Positions 44,360 through 55,705 of a stretch of DNA of 64,000 nucleotides are shown piece by piece (within the stretch, counting starts at the first letter, position 1; each line of letters opens with the position of its first letter). The stretch comes from Eucommia ulmoides (Eukaryota; Streptophyta; Magnoliopsida; Garryales; Eucommiaceae). The DNA lies in contig CM028338.1 of the NCBI GenBank assembly GCA_016647705.1, positions 16,389,577-16,453,576 of the forward strand, read 5' to 3'. A program made the position numbers and the translations under genes. Under the pieces are notes generated by a model. That model was not told the origin of the DNA. It ran no database searches and saw only the letters and a program-made list of their open reading frames with translations.

Positions 44360-45000
44360 TAATGAATGCTTGGGAAAAGTACATATTTACCATATCAGAG
44401 CATCTCCAACCACGTTTAGGAACTGCTTTTTATTTTGTCATTTTTCAAGTAAATTGAAAGCTCCAACAGTTATTGGGTATGAGTATTTTGACAAATTTGA
44501 TGTATAATTTATCCAACATAGCACATAAATAACAATACACTACATGTGAGGGAGTGCTCCAATAATTATCGCAAAAATAGCGTATAAGAATTTTAAATAT
44601 ATTTTTTATTAAAATTTTACAATGAAATTATAAAAATTAAATTATTTAAGAGATTTTCATTTAATAGCCCTTATTTAATAGTTCATCTAGAAGAAAAAAA
44701 AAAATCATTTTAAACAGTTGTGTTATAATGTAGTCTTTCTAAAACATTTTTAATCTTAAGTCTTTTGCAAGATCAGGTATTCTATTATTTGTGGCAAAGA
44801 ATTCATCCATGAATATTGGAGACTATCATACTTAAATTCTTCTCATATTATTTGACGCGATGGTTAAATTTAGGGCAAAAGATTTGAATATTCATAAAAC
44901 TCAAATTTTCAGATCTGAACTCGTTGTTCATCGTCGTGCTCGCCGTTCACCACTCTCTCTTGCCCAGATCTGGAAATTTCAAGATTTGGAATTTCAGATT
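44360..45000. other. AT-rich flank, MITE-like start
   Basis: TCAGAGCATCTCCAACCACG near 44395 resembles MITE ends of plants, but no matching inverted end was found. Nothing else recognised. Confidence 0.35.
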
Positions 45001-45520
45001 TGTGAACGTTCATGTTAAATTTTTTTTAATTTTTTTTTTGGAATTGTTTTATAAATATTCATATCGGAATATGGTTTGGTGAACGTTTACGTTGATTTAT
45101 TTTTTATTGTTCTGAAATATTGATTGAGCATTCACATAGAAGTGTACATTTACAACGTAGTTTTTTCAATGTCTTTGATTTGTTCTGAAATAGTGAGGGA
45201 ACATTCACAGAGAAGTGTAAACTATTGCCGAGTAAAACATTAAGTGAATATAGATTGAACTATTATTCTGAAATATTTTAGTGAATATTGAATAAACATG
45301 GAATGAAATGAACTGATTTTTTGTTTTGAAATATTGAGTAAATATTCACTCTAAACGTGTGAACTAATATTGAGTAAATTGAAATATTGTTCTAAAATGT
45401 TGAGTGAACATTTATACAAAACGTGTAAACTATTATTAAGTAAAATATTGAGTGAACTTAAATATTGTTCTGAAATACTAAGTGAACATTCATAGAGAAG
45501 TTCCAATGGCACGGTTCGTC
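45000..45520 (+). repeat. degenerate GTGAACATTCA tandem repeats
   Basis: Units of roughly 60-80 bp built from TGTTCTGAAATATTGAGTGAACATTCA and AAGTGTAAACTATT recur about six times (quoted in part here as GAAATATTGAGTGAACATTC). Reverse-orientation GAACATTC words also occur at 33180-33650 in the Mutator-like element. Confidence 0.7.
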
Positions 45521-45659
45521 AATAAGAATAAACAGGGAGACCGTTTGTTGGAGATTTTTTTTTATAGCTTCTTTGAGGATAATAAATTTAATTATTTGAG
45601 TTAAAGGTCTGTTTATAATTTGACTATATTTGGAGGACTAAATAATATATTTTTCATTT

Positions 45660-46980
45660 TTATGTTATGAATATTGATGAAAACCTGGGATATAAAGTTG
45701 AAAATGTCTTAGCTATTTAATGTGATTAAAATATAGAAACCGTAGGAATTTTGGTAACTTGTTCCTAAACGTTTTCGAGTCTGCATTGGATTGTTAAAAC
45801 ATGTCATTAACAATCTAGGCAACCTTGTGGAGTATTTTGTTTTATGAGAATGGTAAGTCTCAACCATTGGTATAAGATGTTAGAGCAACCACAAGGGAAC
45901 TTACTAGTACAATAAAGGTCTAAACATGATTACCCAATACATCCCACTGTATGTCAAAGTATGCTATCTAAGTTATAATTGTACTTATGATTTTTAGACT
46001 TGAAGTACTGTGTATTACATGCATGGGTTGCTATAATTTGATAATACTAAATTTTATATTCTAGCCACGAAACTTTAAAGGTATTCATTAAATATAGTAA
46101 AACACACATGTAAATATACGATAATGCAAGATTGAATTTATCACTCTCAAATGAAGAATGATATGTCCTATGTGATCAGATGTAATATAATTCAACTAAG
46201 ACTCTGGCCAAAGCAGTATGACAGTTGGGATGATATTCTAATTGGTATCACAACAGGTAATATTATCAATCAATATACATATGATTGTACTAGGGTTTTA
46301 AATTTATCATTATTACCCTGTTGGTCTTTCTGGGAGCACAATATAAAAAGATCGTATAATACAGAAATCATAGCTGAGTAGGTTCTCTTGGTGAAATTCC
46401 TATCAACTGATATGGTTGTGATATATGGATAGACATGACTCGCAATTGGAGGAGATGTCTTTGGGAAATTGTTTCTCTAAAAAGGAAAATTAGAATTGTT
46501 TCAATTTTTAATTGTTCAATTAATTAGTTATTTTCACTATACAACTTCTAATATGAACCTAATAGGTCACACACGATAATAAATGGAAGTTTAGACAATC
46601 CTTTAAAAGGAATTGGCAGTACTGTTGAACCATTTAGAAACTTGGGGGAAAAGATGCAATTAAGAAACAAAGGGGGTCTAAAGTTTTGAACACTAGACTG
46701 TGTCTTTCGTTGTTCTATTATTTTGTTTCTTACTACCTACTAAAATCAAAACAGATCTACCTCAAATCTTCAGAATTAGAATTATATTCTTAGATATTCT
46801 AAAGACATTATCCCTTCGGAGTTTTTCGTGTAGATACTGTTAGAGTCAATATGTTGTGTTGCTTTTGAGCGAAACAAACTCGGTGTTGGATGTAAGTCCT
46901 ATAGTCAATCTTATAATCTTACATTTGAGACTTGTATCTATAAAATGTTTCAATCTCAAGTATTAATAAAAATATATTCC
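45660..46980 (+). repeat. family F LTR-like repeat, copy 1
   Basis: About 1.3 kb matching the next copy through many blocks: TGATTAAAATATAGAAACC, TTGTGGAGTATTTTG, GTGTATTACATGCATGGG, CTAATTGGTATCACAACAGG. Non-coding. An LTR of a large or non-autonomous retroelement is the likeliest source. Confidence 0.65.
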
Positions 46981-48050
46981 TAATATTATTATAATTATAT
47001 CATTATTGTTGTAGACCTAGAATGTTGAGTTGAAATGTCCAACTATTTAATTTGATTAAGTAGGAGAAGACCAAAGACACTTGGTAACTTAATATTATGA
47101 ATTGTTTCCAATCGGTATTGTATTATTAAAAAGGGTCTTCAATAATCTAAGATAGATTGATATAATGTATTTTCTTTTAGAATAGTGAGTCTTAATCCAT
47201 TAGTATGACATACTATAATATCTACAAGGGGATTTACTAAGAGTAGTAACAAACCAAAATGTGATAATCCTTGATATTCTATATGGTAATTTTGCTTAAG
47301 TCAAAATAGGTTATCTGAGGTGTAATTATATTCTATGAATTATGGTACTTGAAGTATCGTGTACTACATGTTTGAGTTGCTATACTTTGATAATATAGAG
47401 TGTTGTTCTTTAACTACGAGACTTCAAATGTATTCAACGGTTGTAGTGAGGAATACGTGTGAATATATGAGTATGCAAGAAGGGGTCTATCACTTGTATA
47501 AAAAAGAGACGTAACCCATATGATTCGATTTAATATAATTCACCCGAGCCTCTGGGTAGAGTAGTGTGATGATTGGGATGAGATTAAAGTCGGTATTACA
47601 AGGGATTATATTATTAATGAAAATACATATGATTGGACTTAAATTTTTTCACTTAACCATATTATGTTGGTCATTTAAGGTACACAGATAGAAAGATCAT
47701 GGAATACACATATCATACTCGAGAGGATTCTCTTGGTTGAATTCCTACTAACTGGACATGTGGTTAGACATGAATCGTAATTAGAGAAAATACCTTAAGG
47801 TGAAAAGAACTTTTTCTGGAAGAGCAAAATTAGAATTGTTCTAATTTTTATCAATTAATTAATTATTTATTTTCAACATCCATATTTTGGTATGGACGTT
47901 ATGGGTATACAAAATAGGCAATCGATGTTAGAAAAGTCCTTGAAAAAAAAAAGAGAATAGGTTGTTTAAACTTAAGAAGTGTAAGGGCTAGAGTGTAATT
48001 AAAAAAAGAATGGGTCGAAGATTTTGAACCCTCAACTGGATTTATAATGT
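46981..48050 (+). repeat. family F LTR-like repeat, copy 2
   Basis: Diverged direct repeat of copy 1 in the same order (TTTCCAATCGGTATTG, CGTGTACTACATGTTTG, AAAGTCGGTATTACAAGGG). Its missing end may be the fragment at 52427-52566, separated by the foldback. Confidence 0.6.
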
Positions 48051-48779
48051 GGAAGGCCACATATTGGCTGCCCACTTCAAGAATTTGGCCACAAGGCATA
48101 TTGCCCCTGCTCTTTTTCAGTTTTCTAGTGGCTGTAGACACCGCATTTTGTCTCACTCATTCAGTGTCGAATCAAGTACAAGTTCAGATAAATTTTAAAC
48201 TTAGATTTAAAATTAATGAATTTTTAATTGATATCACACTGTATAATATACAAAAATACCAAAAAAATGAGAAAAACACAAAAATATTAAATTTGACAAA
48301 AAACAATTAAGTAAAAGTTTCGAGTCAACCTCAAAAATCCTATAATTTAAGGGGGTCTAAAATGACTTTATTAAAGTTTGATTTTCATTAATAATATTTA
48401 ATATAGATAAAAATTAGTCACTACCTTTAAATTATAGGATATTTCAAACACTTACTCCGGTTACCTACCCTGACCTTGAAACATTTACAATTACTGAATC
48501 TTATCGATTTAGCATAAAAAATAATTGTTTTAATTATGCATATTATATAAAATACCACAAAGAAACAATCAAAGAGACATTAATCAAGGCTTTGAAAGGT
48601 CATGACAAGCCCTAAAGCATCGAGGTGATTAAGGACCTGGGCTTGGTTTGGATTTACACCAAAATCAAGTTGTCTTGACAAACCTCCTAGGCCCAATGAA
48701 TCAAGGGCCTACAAATACTTAAAAGGCACAAAAATAATCCTTAAACAGACCAAATAACCATCCAATAAGTTACCTGTAA

Positions 48780-49330
48780 CTATCTAAGGAATGGAAGCCA
48801 ATACACTTAAGACGTGACCAATGGTTATCGAAACTTAACCGATTTAGTTTGTCACCTAAGTTAGGCATTTAATGAGCATTAAATGCCCATCCTATAAAGA
48901 ATTAAATGCTTGGGATGATATGAATAGACCACATTCAAGGTATTTAGATATTTTGATCAAAATATCGTAGAGTTAACTGAAAACCTTGAAACATGACTAC
49001 CCGTTACCAAAACCAAACTGAATTGGTTTGTCACCTAACCAATGAATTAAATGCACATCCCATAAATAATTAAATTCTAAAGTGAAGGGGTGGATACATT
49101 GGACCTAGATATTTTCACCAAAATATCTAGAGGTAACTAGGAAACTTGAAAACCAACCATTGGTTACAAGACAAGTTAACCCAATTCGATCTGAATCCAA
49201 CCAAAGGAATGCTCACCAAGAAATGAATCATCATGGAGCATTAAATTCAAAAGGACACTTCAAGACTAGATACAATGCACCTAGAAAGCATTAATGACGA
49301 CTAAACTAAAATAGTGAAAATAATTGGTAC
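48780..49330 (+). repeat. ~190-bp units inside foldback left arm
   Basis: Three degenerate units with CCAATGGTTATCGAAACTTA, TTTGTCACCTAA, AATTAAATGC and ATATTTTGATCAAAATATC-like words; mirrored in the right arm at about 50930-51480. Confidence 0.75.
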
Positions 49331-49736
49331 TTAGCCCCGAAACTAAACTGGAAGTGCCACATCTAGCCATTAATGCTCTCATGTGAAACCCATATGATTA
49401 GAGGAGAGGTAATGATTGGTAATGATTGTCAATCATTACCAAATTTTTAAGAATCTTCTATTCCACTCAAGATTCGTCCAAAGCTGAACAAGACCAAAAC
49501 AAGAGACCAAGTCCCTTAGGCCAAACACTGCCTAAGGAGCAGACTGGATATTCCTACCCATTAATTAATGTTCAAGCATCCCAAGCCTATAAACATGGAG
49601 CCTGTTTTCATAAATTTCAAGCCTTGAATGCCTAGTTTCTCTCTCTAAAACTTGAGCCAAGTCTCGGGTGCTAGGATTTTCAAGAAAATCTCTTGAATAA
49701 CATGTCATTATTATACTGAAATCTAGTCCCAGAGGT

Positions 49737-49985
49737 TGATCTTGAGGTTCTTGGAGCAAGAACTCAAGAGTAAGACGATCACCGATCAACGTCAAGCCAA
49801 GGAAATCAAGGAGGAAAAGAAGATAGCTACTTAGGGAATATCACTTCCCCTAAGTAGGGTGTTCTTGAGGTTCTTGGAGAAAGAACTCAAGATATTGGTG
49901 GTGATTGATCATGTTCCAATCAAGAAGATCAAGAAGGAGATGAAGGTTATTGTTTAGGGAAAGATTACTCCCCTACACTAGGTAT
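49737..49985 (+). repeat. two ~124-bp direct units in foldback loop edge
   Basis: TCTTGAGGTTCTTGGAG.AAGAACTCAAGA occurs at 49738 and 49862, each followed by a GATCAAG/GAGGA-type purine stretch and TTAGGGAA. Confidence 0.8.
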
Positions 49986-52139
49986 ATGCCTTGAGATTCC
50001 TTGATCTTGTCTTAAATTTCATATATTATGCATGTAAATATCATAATCATGTAGTTTATACACTTTAAATTCCTGTACATAACTCACATCACCCATACTC
50101 AACCAAATAACACTTAATTCATGCTATAGTAACCAAAATATGCTCAAATCATACAAAACTATCTCAAAAACATCAAGAACATCCGAGAACATGTTAAGAA
50201 CATGTGAGGACCCAAATCATCAGAGAACATGTTAAGAACATATGATGATTCAAACAAAACTACAATCACACCATAAGTTGTATATACTATCTATGATTCT
50301 CTCAAGAACTTTAAATCGACCTTTTACTAACTATTAATACTAACTATAACTATTAATAGATGGATTTACTTTCTGTTAAACATCAAGATCACAGTTGAGT
50401 TGGCTTGCGGATTGGATCACGTCAAGATTAATCGGATCTTGGTTGATCCTCGATCGGTGACCGTCTTTTTCTTGAGTTCTTACTCCAAGAACCTCAAGAT
50501 CAACCTCTAGGACTAGATTTTAGTAGAATAAACGCATGCTATTCAATATATTTGCTCGAAAATCCTAACACCCGAGACTTGGCTCGAGTTTTAGAGAGAG
50601 AAACTAGGCATTTAAGACTTGAAAAAATGAAGACACCAACACCCCTATTTATAGGCTGAGAGCCTGAGCATTTATATCTGTTCTAACTACCCCAGCCTCT
50701 TTGTTTGGGGGTGTTTGGCCTAGAGGACTTGCTATCTTGATTTGTTTGTGCTTTGTTTTGGATGAATTTTGGGTGGAATGAAAGATCTTCAAAGATTTGG
50801 TAATGATTGGCAAACATTATTAATGATTGGCAATCATTACCAATCATTATCTCTTCTCCAATCATATTGTTTGCCCATGGGTACATTAATGGCTCAATGT
50901 GACACTTCTAGTTCGGTTTAGGGGCTAAGTGCCAGTTAGTTTCACTATTTCAGTTTAGTTACCATTAATGCTTTCCAAATTCATTGAACTTAGTCTAGAC
51001 GTGTCACCGTAGCATTTAATTCTCCATGATGAGTCGTGAATTGGTGAGCACTCATCCAGTTGGTTTCGGATTGAATCGGGTTAACTTTCCTTGTAACCGA
51101 TAATTGGTTTTCAAGTTCCTTGATTACCCGAAGATATTTTGGGGAAAATATCTTGATAATTTAAACCTAGACCTTCCATGTCATCCCAAGAATTTATTGC
51201 TAGATGGGATGTGCATTTAATCATTGGCTAGGTGGCAAACCAATTTGGTTTAGTTTCAGTAACAGGTAGTCACAATTCTGTGATTTCGGTTAAACTTAAG
51301 ATATTTTGCTCAAGATATCTACATCCCTTGAATGTAGTCAATACATGTGATCCCAAGTATTTAATACGTGATGGGATGGGAATTTAAGCACATTAAATGT
51401 CTAACTTAGGTGGCGAACCGAAATGGTTTAGTTTTGATAACGATTGGTCACATCCTAAATGTCTTGGTTCCCTTCCTAGATATTTTGTAGGAAAATTCTA
51501 GGAAGGTTCCTTAGTTATTTCAAGGCCTCTTTTGTGGGCCTTTAATCATGGCTAGGCCCTTAATTCATTGGGCCTAGGTTGGATTGTCAAGACAACTTGA
51601 ATTTGGTGTAATTCCAAATTATGCCCAGCTTCTTAATCACCTTTGTGATTTAAGGCTTTGTTATGACCTTTCCAATCCTATATCAACGTCTCTTGGATTT
51701 TTTCTAGTTGGGATTTGATATAACATGCATAAATAAAATAAATTTTTTGGTGCTAACCCACAAGATTCAATGGTTGTAAATGTTTCATGATCTAGGTAGG
51801 TAACCAGAGTAATTTGTTGAAATATCCTATAATTTAAGGATAGTGGCTAATTTTTATCTATACTAAAGGTGATTAAATAAAAATAAACCTTTAATAAAGT
51901 CATTTTAAACCCTCTTAAATTGTGGGATTTTTGAGGTTGACTCGAAACTTTTACTTAACTGAATTTTGTCGAATTTAACAGTTTTTTTTGTTTTATCATG
52001 TGTTTTGGGTATTTTTATGTATTATATAGTGTGATCTCAGGAAGAATATCAATCCCTTTAAGCCTAAATTAAAGTTTATTTGAAGTTGTACTTGATTCGA
52101 TACTTGCTGGGCCGGACAAAATACGGTGTCTATAGTTTG

Positions 52140-52426
52140 GTTCCTACCTATGGAAATAAATCAGGGGTTTGGTGGATTGTGAATCTCTATGGAGCTCAGG
52201 GGACTGGACATAGGTAAGACTAACTTGTCGAACCAGGATAAATTCTTGTGTACTGCATTGTTTATTTTTCTTATTGTTTAGGTGTGCATTTAGCTAAACA
52301 CATTTCTACTACAAATCAATATAATAATCAATTTAAGAAAATTGAGATTGTGTGTTTAAATTTAATTGTTTAAATTTTTGTAACTACCCAATTCACAACG
52401 CTCTTGGGTAGATCATTGGGCCAACA
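52140..52426 (-). repeat. truncated LTR of TGTTGGCC family, reverse orientation
   Basis: The reverse complement starts TGTTGGCCCAATGATCTACC at 52426 and continues to CATAGGTAGGAACC near 52145, colinear with 55706-56000 and 62800-63110. It ends at the foldback. Confidence 0.8.
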
Positions 52427-52566
52427 GATTTAATCTTTTTATTAGTTATTTTTATTTATATTAATACAAATAGATCCAACTTTAAAGAACCCTGCGTATG
52501 AAATGGATTAAATTTTTTGTATTCCGCTGCGTAAATATCTAAATTTTAATTTCCAGTTCCTAAAAG
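52427..52566 (+). repeat. end fragment of family F LTR
   Basis: ATTCCGCTGCGTAAATATC matches 9673 and it is followed at once by a primer-binding site, so this is the 3' edge of an LTR. Confidence 0.6.
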
Positions 52567-52568
52567 TG

Positions 52569-52581
52569 GTATCAGAGCCAT
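52569..52581 (+). promoter_or_regulatory. primer-binding site after family F LTR
   Basis: TGGTATCAGAGCC, a full match to the initiator Met-tRNA complement. It shows that family F is an LTR retroelement in plus orientation. Downstream sequence (52582-53000) is A-rich leader with no gag recognised. Confidence 0.8.
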
Positions 52582-54540
52582 GTCTATAATTAAGTAAAAA
52601 CAAATATTTTGGTTATGTTTTGAAATAATGATTGTAATATTATTGGTGAAAATTAATGTTTTTTGTTTTTTTTTCCAAAACAATAATTCACACATGTAGA
52701 TCTGAAGAGTAGATTAAAAAAAAAGAAATCACAATTAAAATAAAAAAATTTGAAATTAAAGAGAAAAATGCCACAAAAAAATAATGATGCAAATGAGAGT
52801 CACATCAGTACGTCGGCAACAACATCACAATCGCTGCCACTTGTAGTGCCATTAGGGCACTGGCGAAGTCTCCATGGAAATGTCTGTCGACAACAACGCA
52901 TCATTGCCATAGTGGATAGTCTATCACAGTAGCATGACAGCGTTGCCATTGGGGGCGTTTCATAAATTTTGCATGATTTGGTCTTTTGGATATTTAAGAA
53001 GAAAAAGTTAAATGTTGACTTATTCATCATATTTGAATTCTTAATCTCTCTTGAGTAAGATTTTATGTCTTTTGAAAATATCTTTGAAAATCTTATCAAA
53101 TCAGATTTGTTATTATAAGATAGTAATTTATAAATAATGACTATTGTTTATTTAAGATCGATATTATCCATAATTAAATTTAAAATATTTTTTAAATTCT
53201 ATTCAATATATAAAGGCTTTAAATTAAAATGTGGAACAATATCAACAAATTTATATTTAAAAAAAAAATCCTTTTTAAGATTATGAGATATTTTTACGTA
53301 TATGGAATTGAAATAATCAAAAATTAAATTGAATTCTATTTTAATTTTTATGAGATAATTTTTAATAGATATAAAATTTAATTTATTTTTAATTAACATT
53401 CCAATTAGATTAGAATAATTCATATGATATAAGAATAATCTACTAACTGGATTAGGAAAAATCGATATTTAACGATCCGATTAGAATTTTACAATGAGAT
53501 TAACTAGATTATTATATTTTACATGAGATGTATTATATATGTTGATTATGGTATAATCAAGGACTTAAATCGTCTGAGCTATGTGATTGGTTTATTTATT
53601 ATTTTTAATTTTGGATATTGGATGGTTTATTCCAATCATGTTGTAATTTTCTATTGAGGATTTTTCAAGGGCTTGCATGTTGTGCCTCATTTTTTTTCGT
53701 TATATTATATCTTCTTGATGCCCCTTTCTCTTTCTAAAATGTATCTCCTTCTTTTTATTTTAATTTTATCAGAATTTAAGAAGATGAAGAGGAGGTCCAA
53801 TGATGACAATGAAAAGAAGAGTTGTATTAGAACATGAAGCGATGGAGGCCAAGACATTGGAAGCCTAAAAAGGAGAGATCCATGAGATTCATCGACTTCA
53901 ATTTAATAATTAATTACAACATAACTGAATTAAAGATAGATTTAGCCCAATGACTCGGGTTGAATGAAAAATAAAAGTCTGTGATTATCCTAACCCATTT
54001 ATGTTCGTGTATATGATAATTATATTTATGTTAGTTTATTCTTAGCCCAATTTGTAGGTGTATGGGGTATTATTTATTGTGTTAGATGTATGAGATGCAT
54101 GGCAAACAAATTAAATAAGTAAATAATGAGATCTCAATAAATTTTCCTCAAATTGAATATTAAGTTGTAAATGTGATGACATATGCGTCATCGTGGTCTT
54201 CCACAAGTGGATTTGTTCAAATTTTAGTTCCATTGGTCTAAAGTTAGTTAATATACTGGTGATGTGAAACTATTTCTTGTAAATCAAACTCTAGGTAAAC
54301 TTATCTTTATTTTCATAACATGCAAAGAGTATACTAATGTGTTTCAATATGCTGATTGACGTACCCTGGATTGTTAGCGAATGACAACACCAACCGAGTA
54401 CTGGTGTTTTATTTGGAATCATGCTCATTTTTTGAAAACAAACTTATCCTTTTGAAATATTTTTGGATAAGCTTTAATTTTGAAAACATTTTAAGAAAAC
54501 AAGTTCAAAGGGGGTTTTCTAAGGTGTCAGTTTTTAAACA
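52582..54540. other. AT-rich DNA, no gene recognised
   Basis: Possible leader of the family F element up to about 53000, then very AT-rich sequence. A short frame at 52750-52932 lacks motifs. Confidence 0.5.
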
Positions 54541-54554
54541 AATTTAATTGGGCC

Positions 54555-54800
54555 AATTTCTATGAAAACTTGGAGTCGCCACCTACTATTGATTTTGAAA
54601 AGGCATGCTAGGTCATTGGGTTTTAAGGAAGAAAGAAAATAAAAGTAAAGAAAGAAAAACTTTTTGAAATGGCCCAAATTTTGATTCAAAAAGTCTTAAC
54701 CTAAGTATTCTTTAAGTTTGGGGGTCGGTTATGCTCGAAGACGGTGTTAGGCACCCTAAGACACCCATTCTAAAATGGTACCCAGTGTCTAAGTATTTTA
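54555..54800 (+). repeat. conserved large-LTR block (GGAGTCGCCACC)
   Basis: CTTGGAGTCGCCACCTACTA is followed by GGGGGTCGGTTATGCTCGAAG, GGTGTTAGGCACCCTAAG and AAATGGTACCCAG. This block is widespread in plant Ogre/Tat-type or LARD elements as far as I recall; the assignment rests on memory. A purine-rich tail follows to 55700. Confidence 0.55.
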
Positions 54801-55700
54801 AATTAAACTACGTACAAGTTTTGTTTAGTTTGGTTGGTTAATGTAATCATTTTCCCTTATCTTTTTCTTTATATCATGCAAACGGAGTAAAGTTATGAAC
54901 ACATATGTAAAATAAAACAAGCAAGCAAAACAAACAAATAAAATAATTATAGAAGAATCGACAAATTTGGTTCGGAGGGGGTTTGATTTTAGTTTAAGTA
55001 ATGATGGCAAAAACTTAGTATGAAAATAAAAGAAATGAAATTTTAGAATGAAAAATACATTTCTATTAAGACCATGTTTCTTATGAAACAAAACCCTTTA
55101 TTCAAGAAAGCAATTAAAGACTTAGAAAATATTTTTTTGTTGGTTTTATTAGTGAAGAAAGGTGATAAAACAAATTTAAGTAAAGATAACATTTTTGGTT
55201 TTGAAAACAGTTTAAAGGAAACAAAGGTTTGTTTTGTTTTGAAAAGGAACTTTGAAAAAGAATTTTTTCTGTGAAGAAAAATATTTTATGTAAAAAAAGT
55301 GTCTTATTTTTTTATTTTATTTTTTTATGAAAACTTGCTTTAAAAAAATGAAGAAAATGAATATTTCTTTTACATGTCTTAGCTTTGAGAAAACATATCT
55401 TAAAAAAGACTTTTGGTCTTCTTAAGAAGAAAGTCCATTTTATGTAAATCAATTTAAAAATATTTTTTACTTAAAAAGAGATTTTAAGAAAAATCATTTA
55501 TTTTATTTGCAAAGACAAAAAATCATTTCATAGGAAAAAAATATTAGAAGTAAAAAAAAAACATTAAAGTTTCGTTAAGTAAGAAAAATACATTTTTTTA
55601 TTTTCTTAAATGAGGAAAATATTTCTTGTAAAGAATTTTGTCTTATGGAAAGAATTAAAAAAAAAAATATAGTGTATATATATATACTTTTTTTAAAAGT
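54801..55700. other. A/purine-rich tract, low complexity
   Basis: Dominated by AAGAAA, TTTTGAAAA and similar words, ending in TATATATATATA at 55676. No gene. Confidence 0.7.
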
Positions 55701-55705
55701 TCTTG

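Larger units (their letters stand above)
48133..52134. mobile_element. 4-kb foldback: ~1.7-kb inverted arms
   Basis: The outer ends are TGTAGACACCGCATTTTGTC and, reversed, TATAGACACCGTATTTTGTC. Arms 48133-49800 and 50410-52134 pair throughout: AAAAGTTTCGAGTCAACCTC (48318) with 51930, CTAGGCCCAATGAATCAAGG (48690) with 51560, ATCTTGAGGTTCTTGGAG (49737) with 50490. The loop is ~600 bp. Either a foldback transposon or two LTRs of one family in opposite orientation. No target duplication found. Confidence 0.85.
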
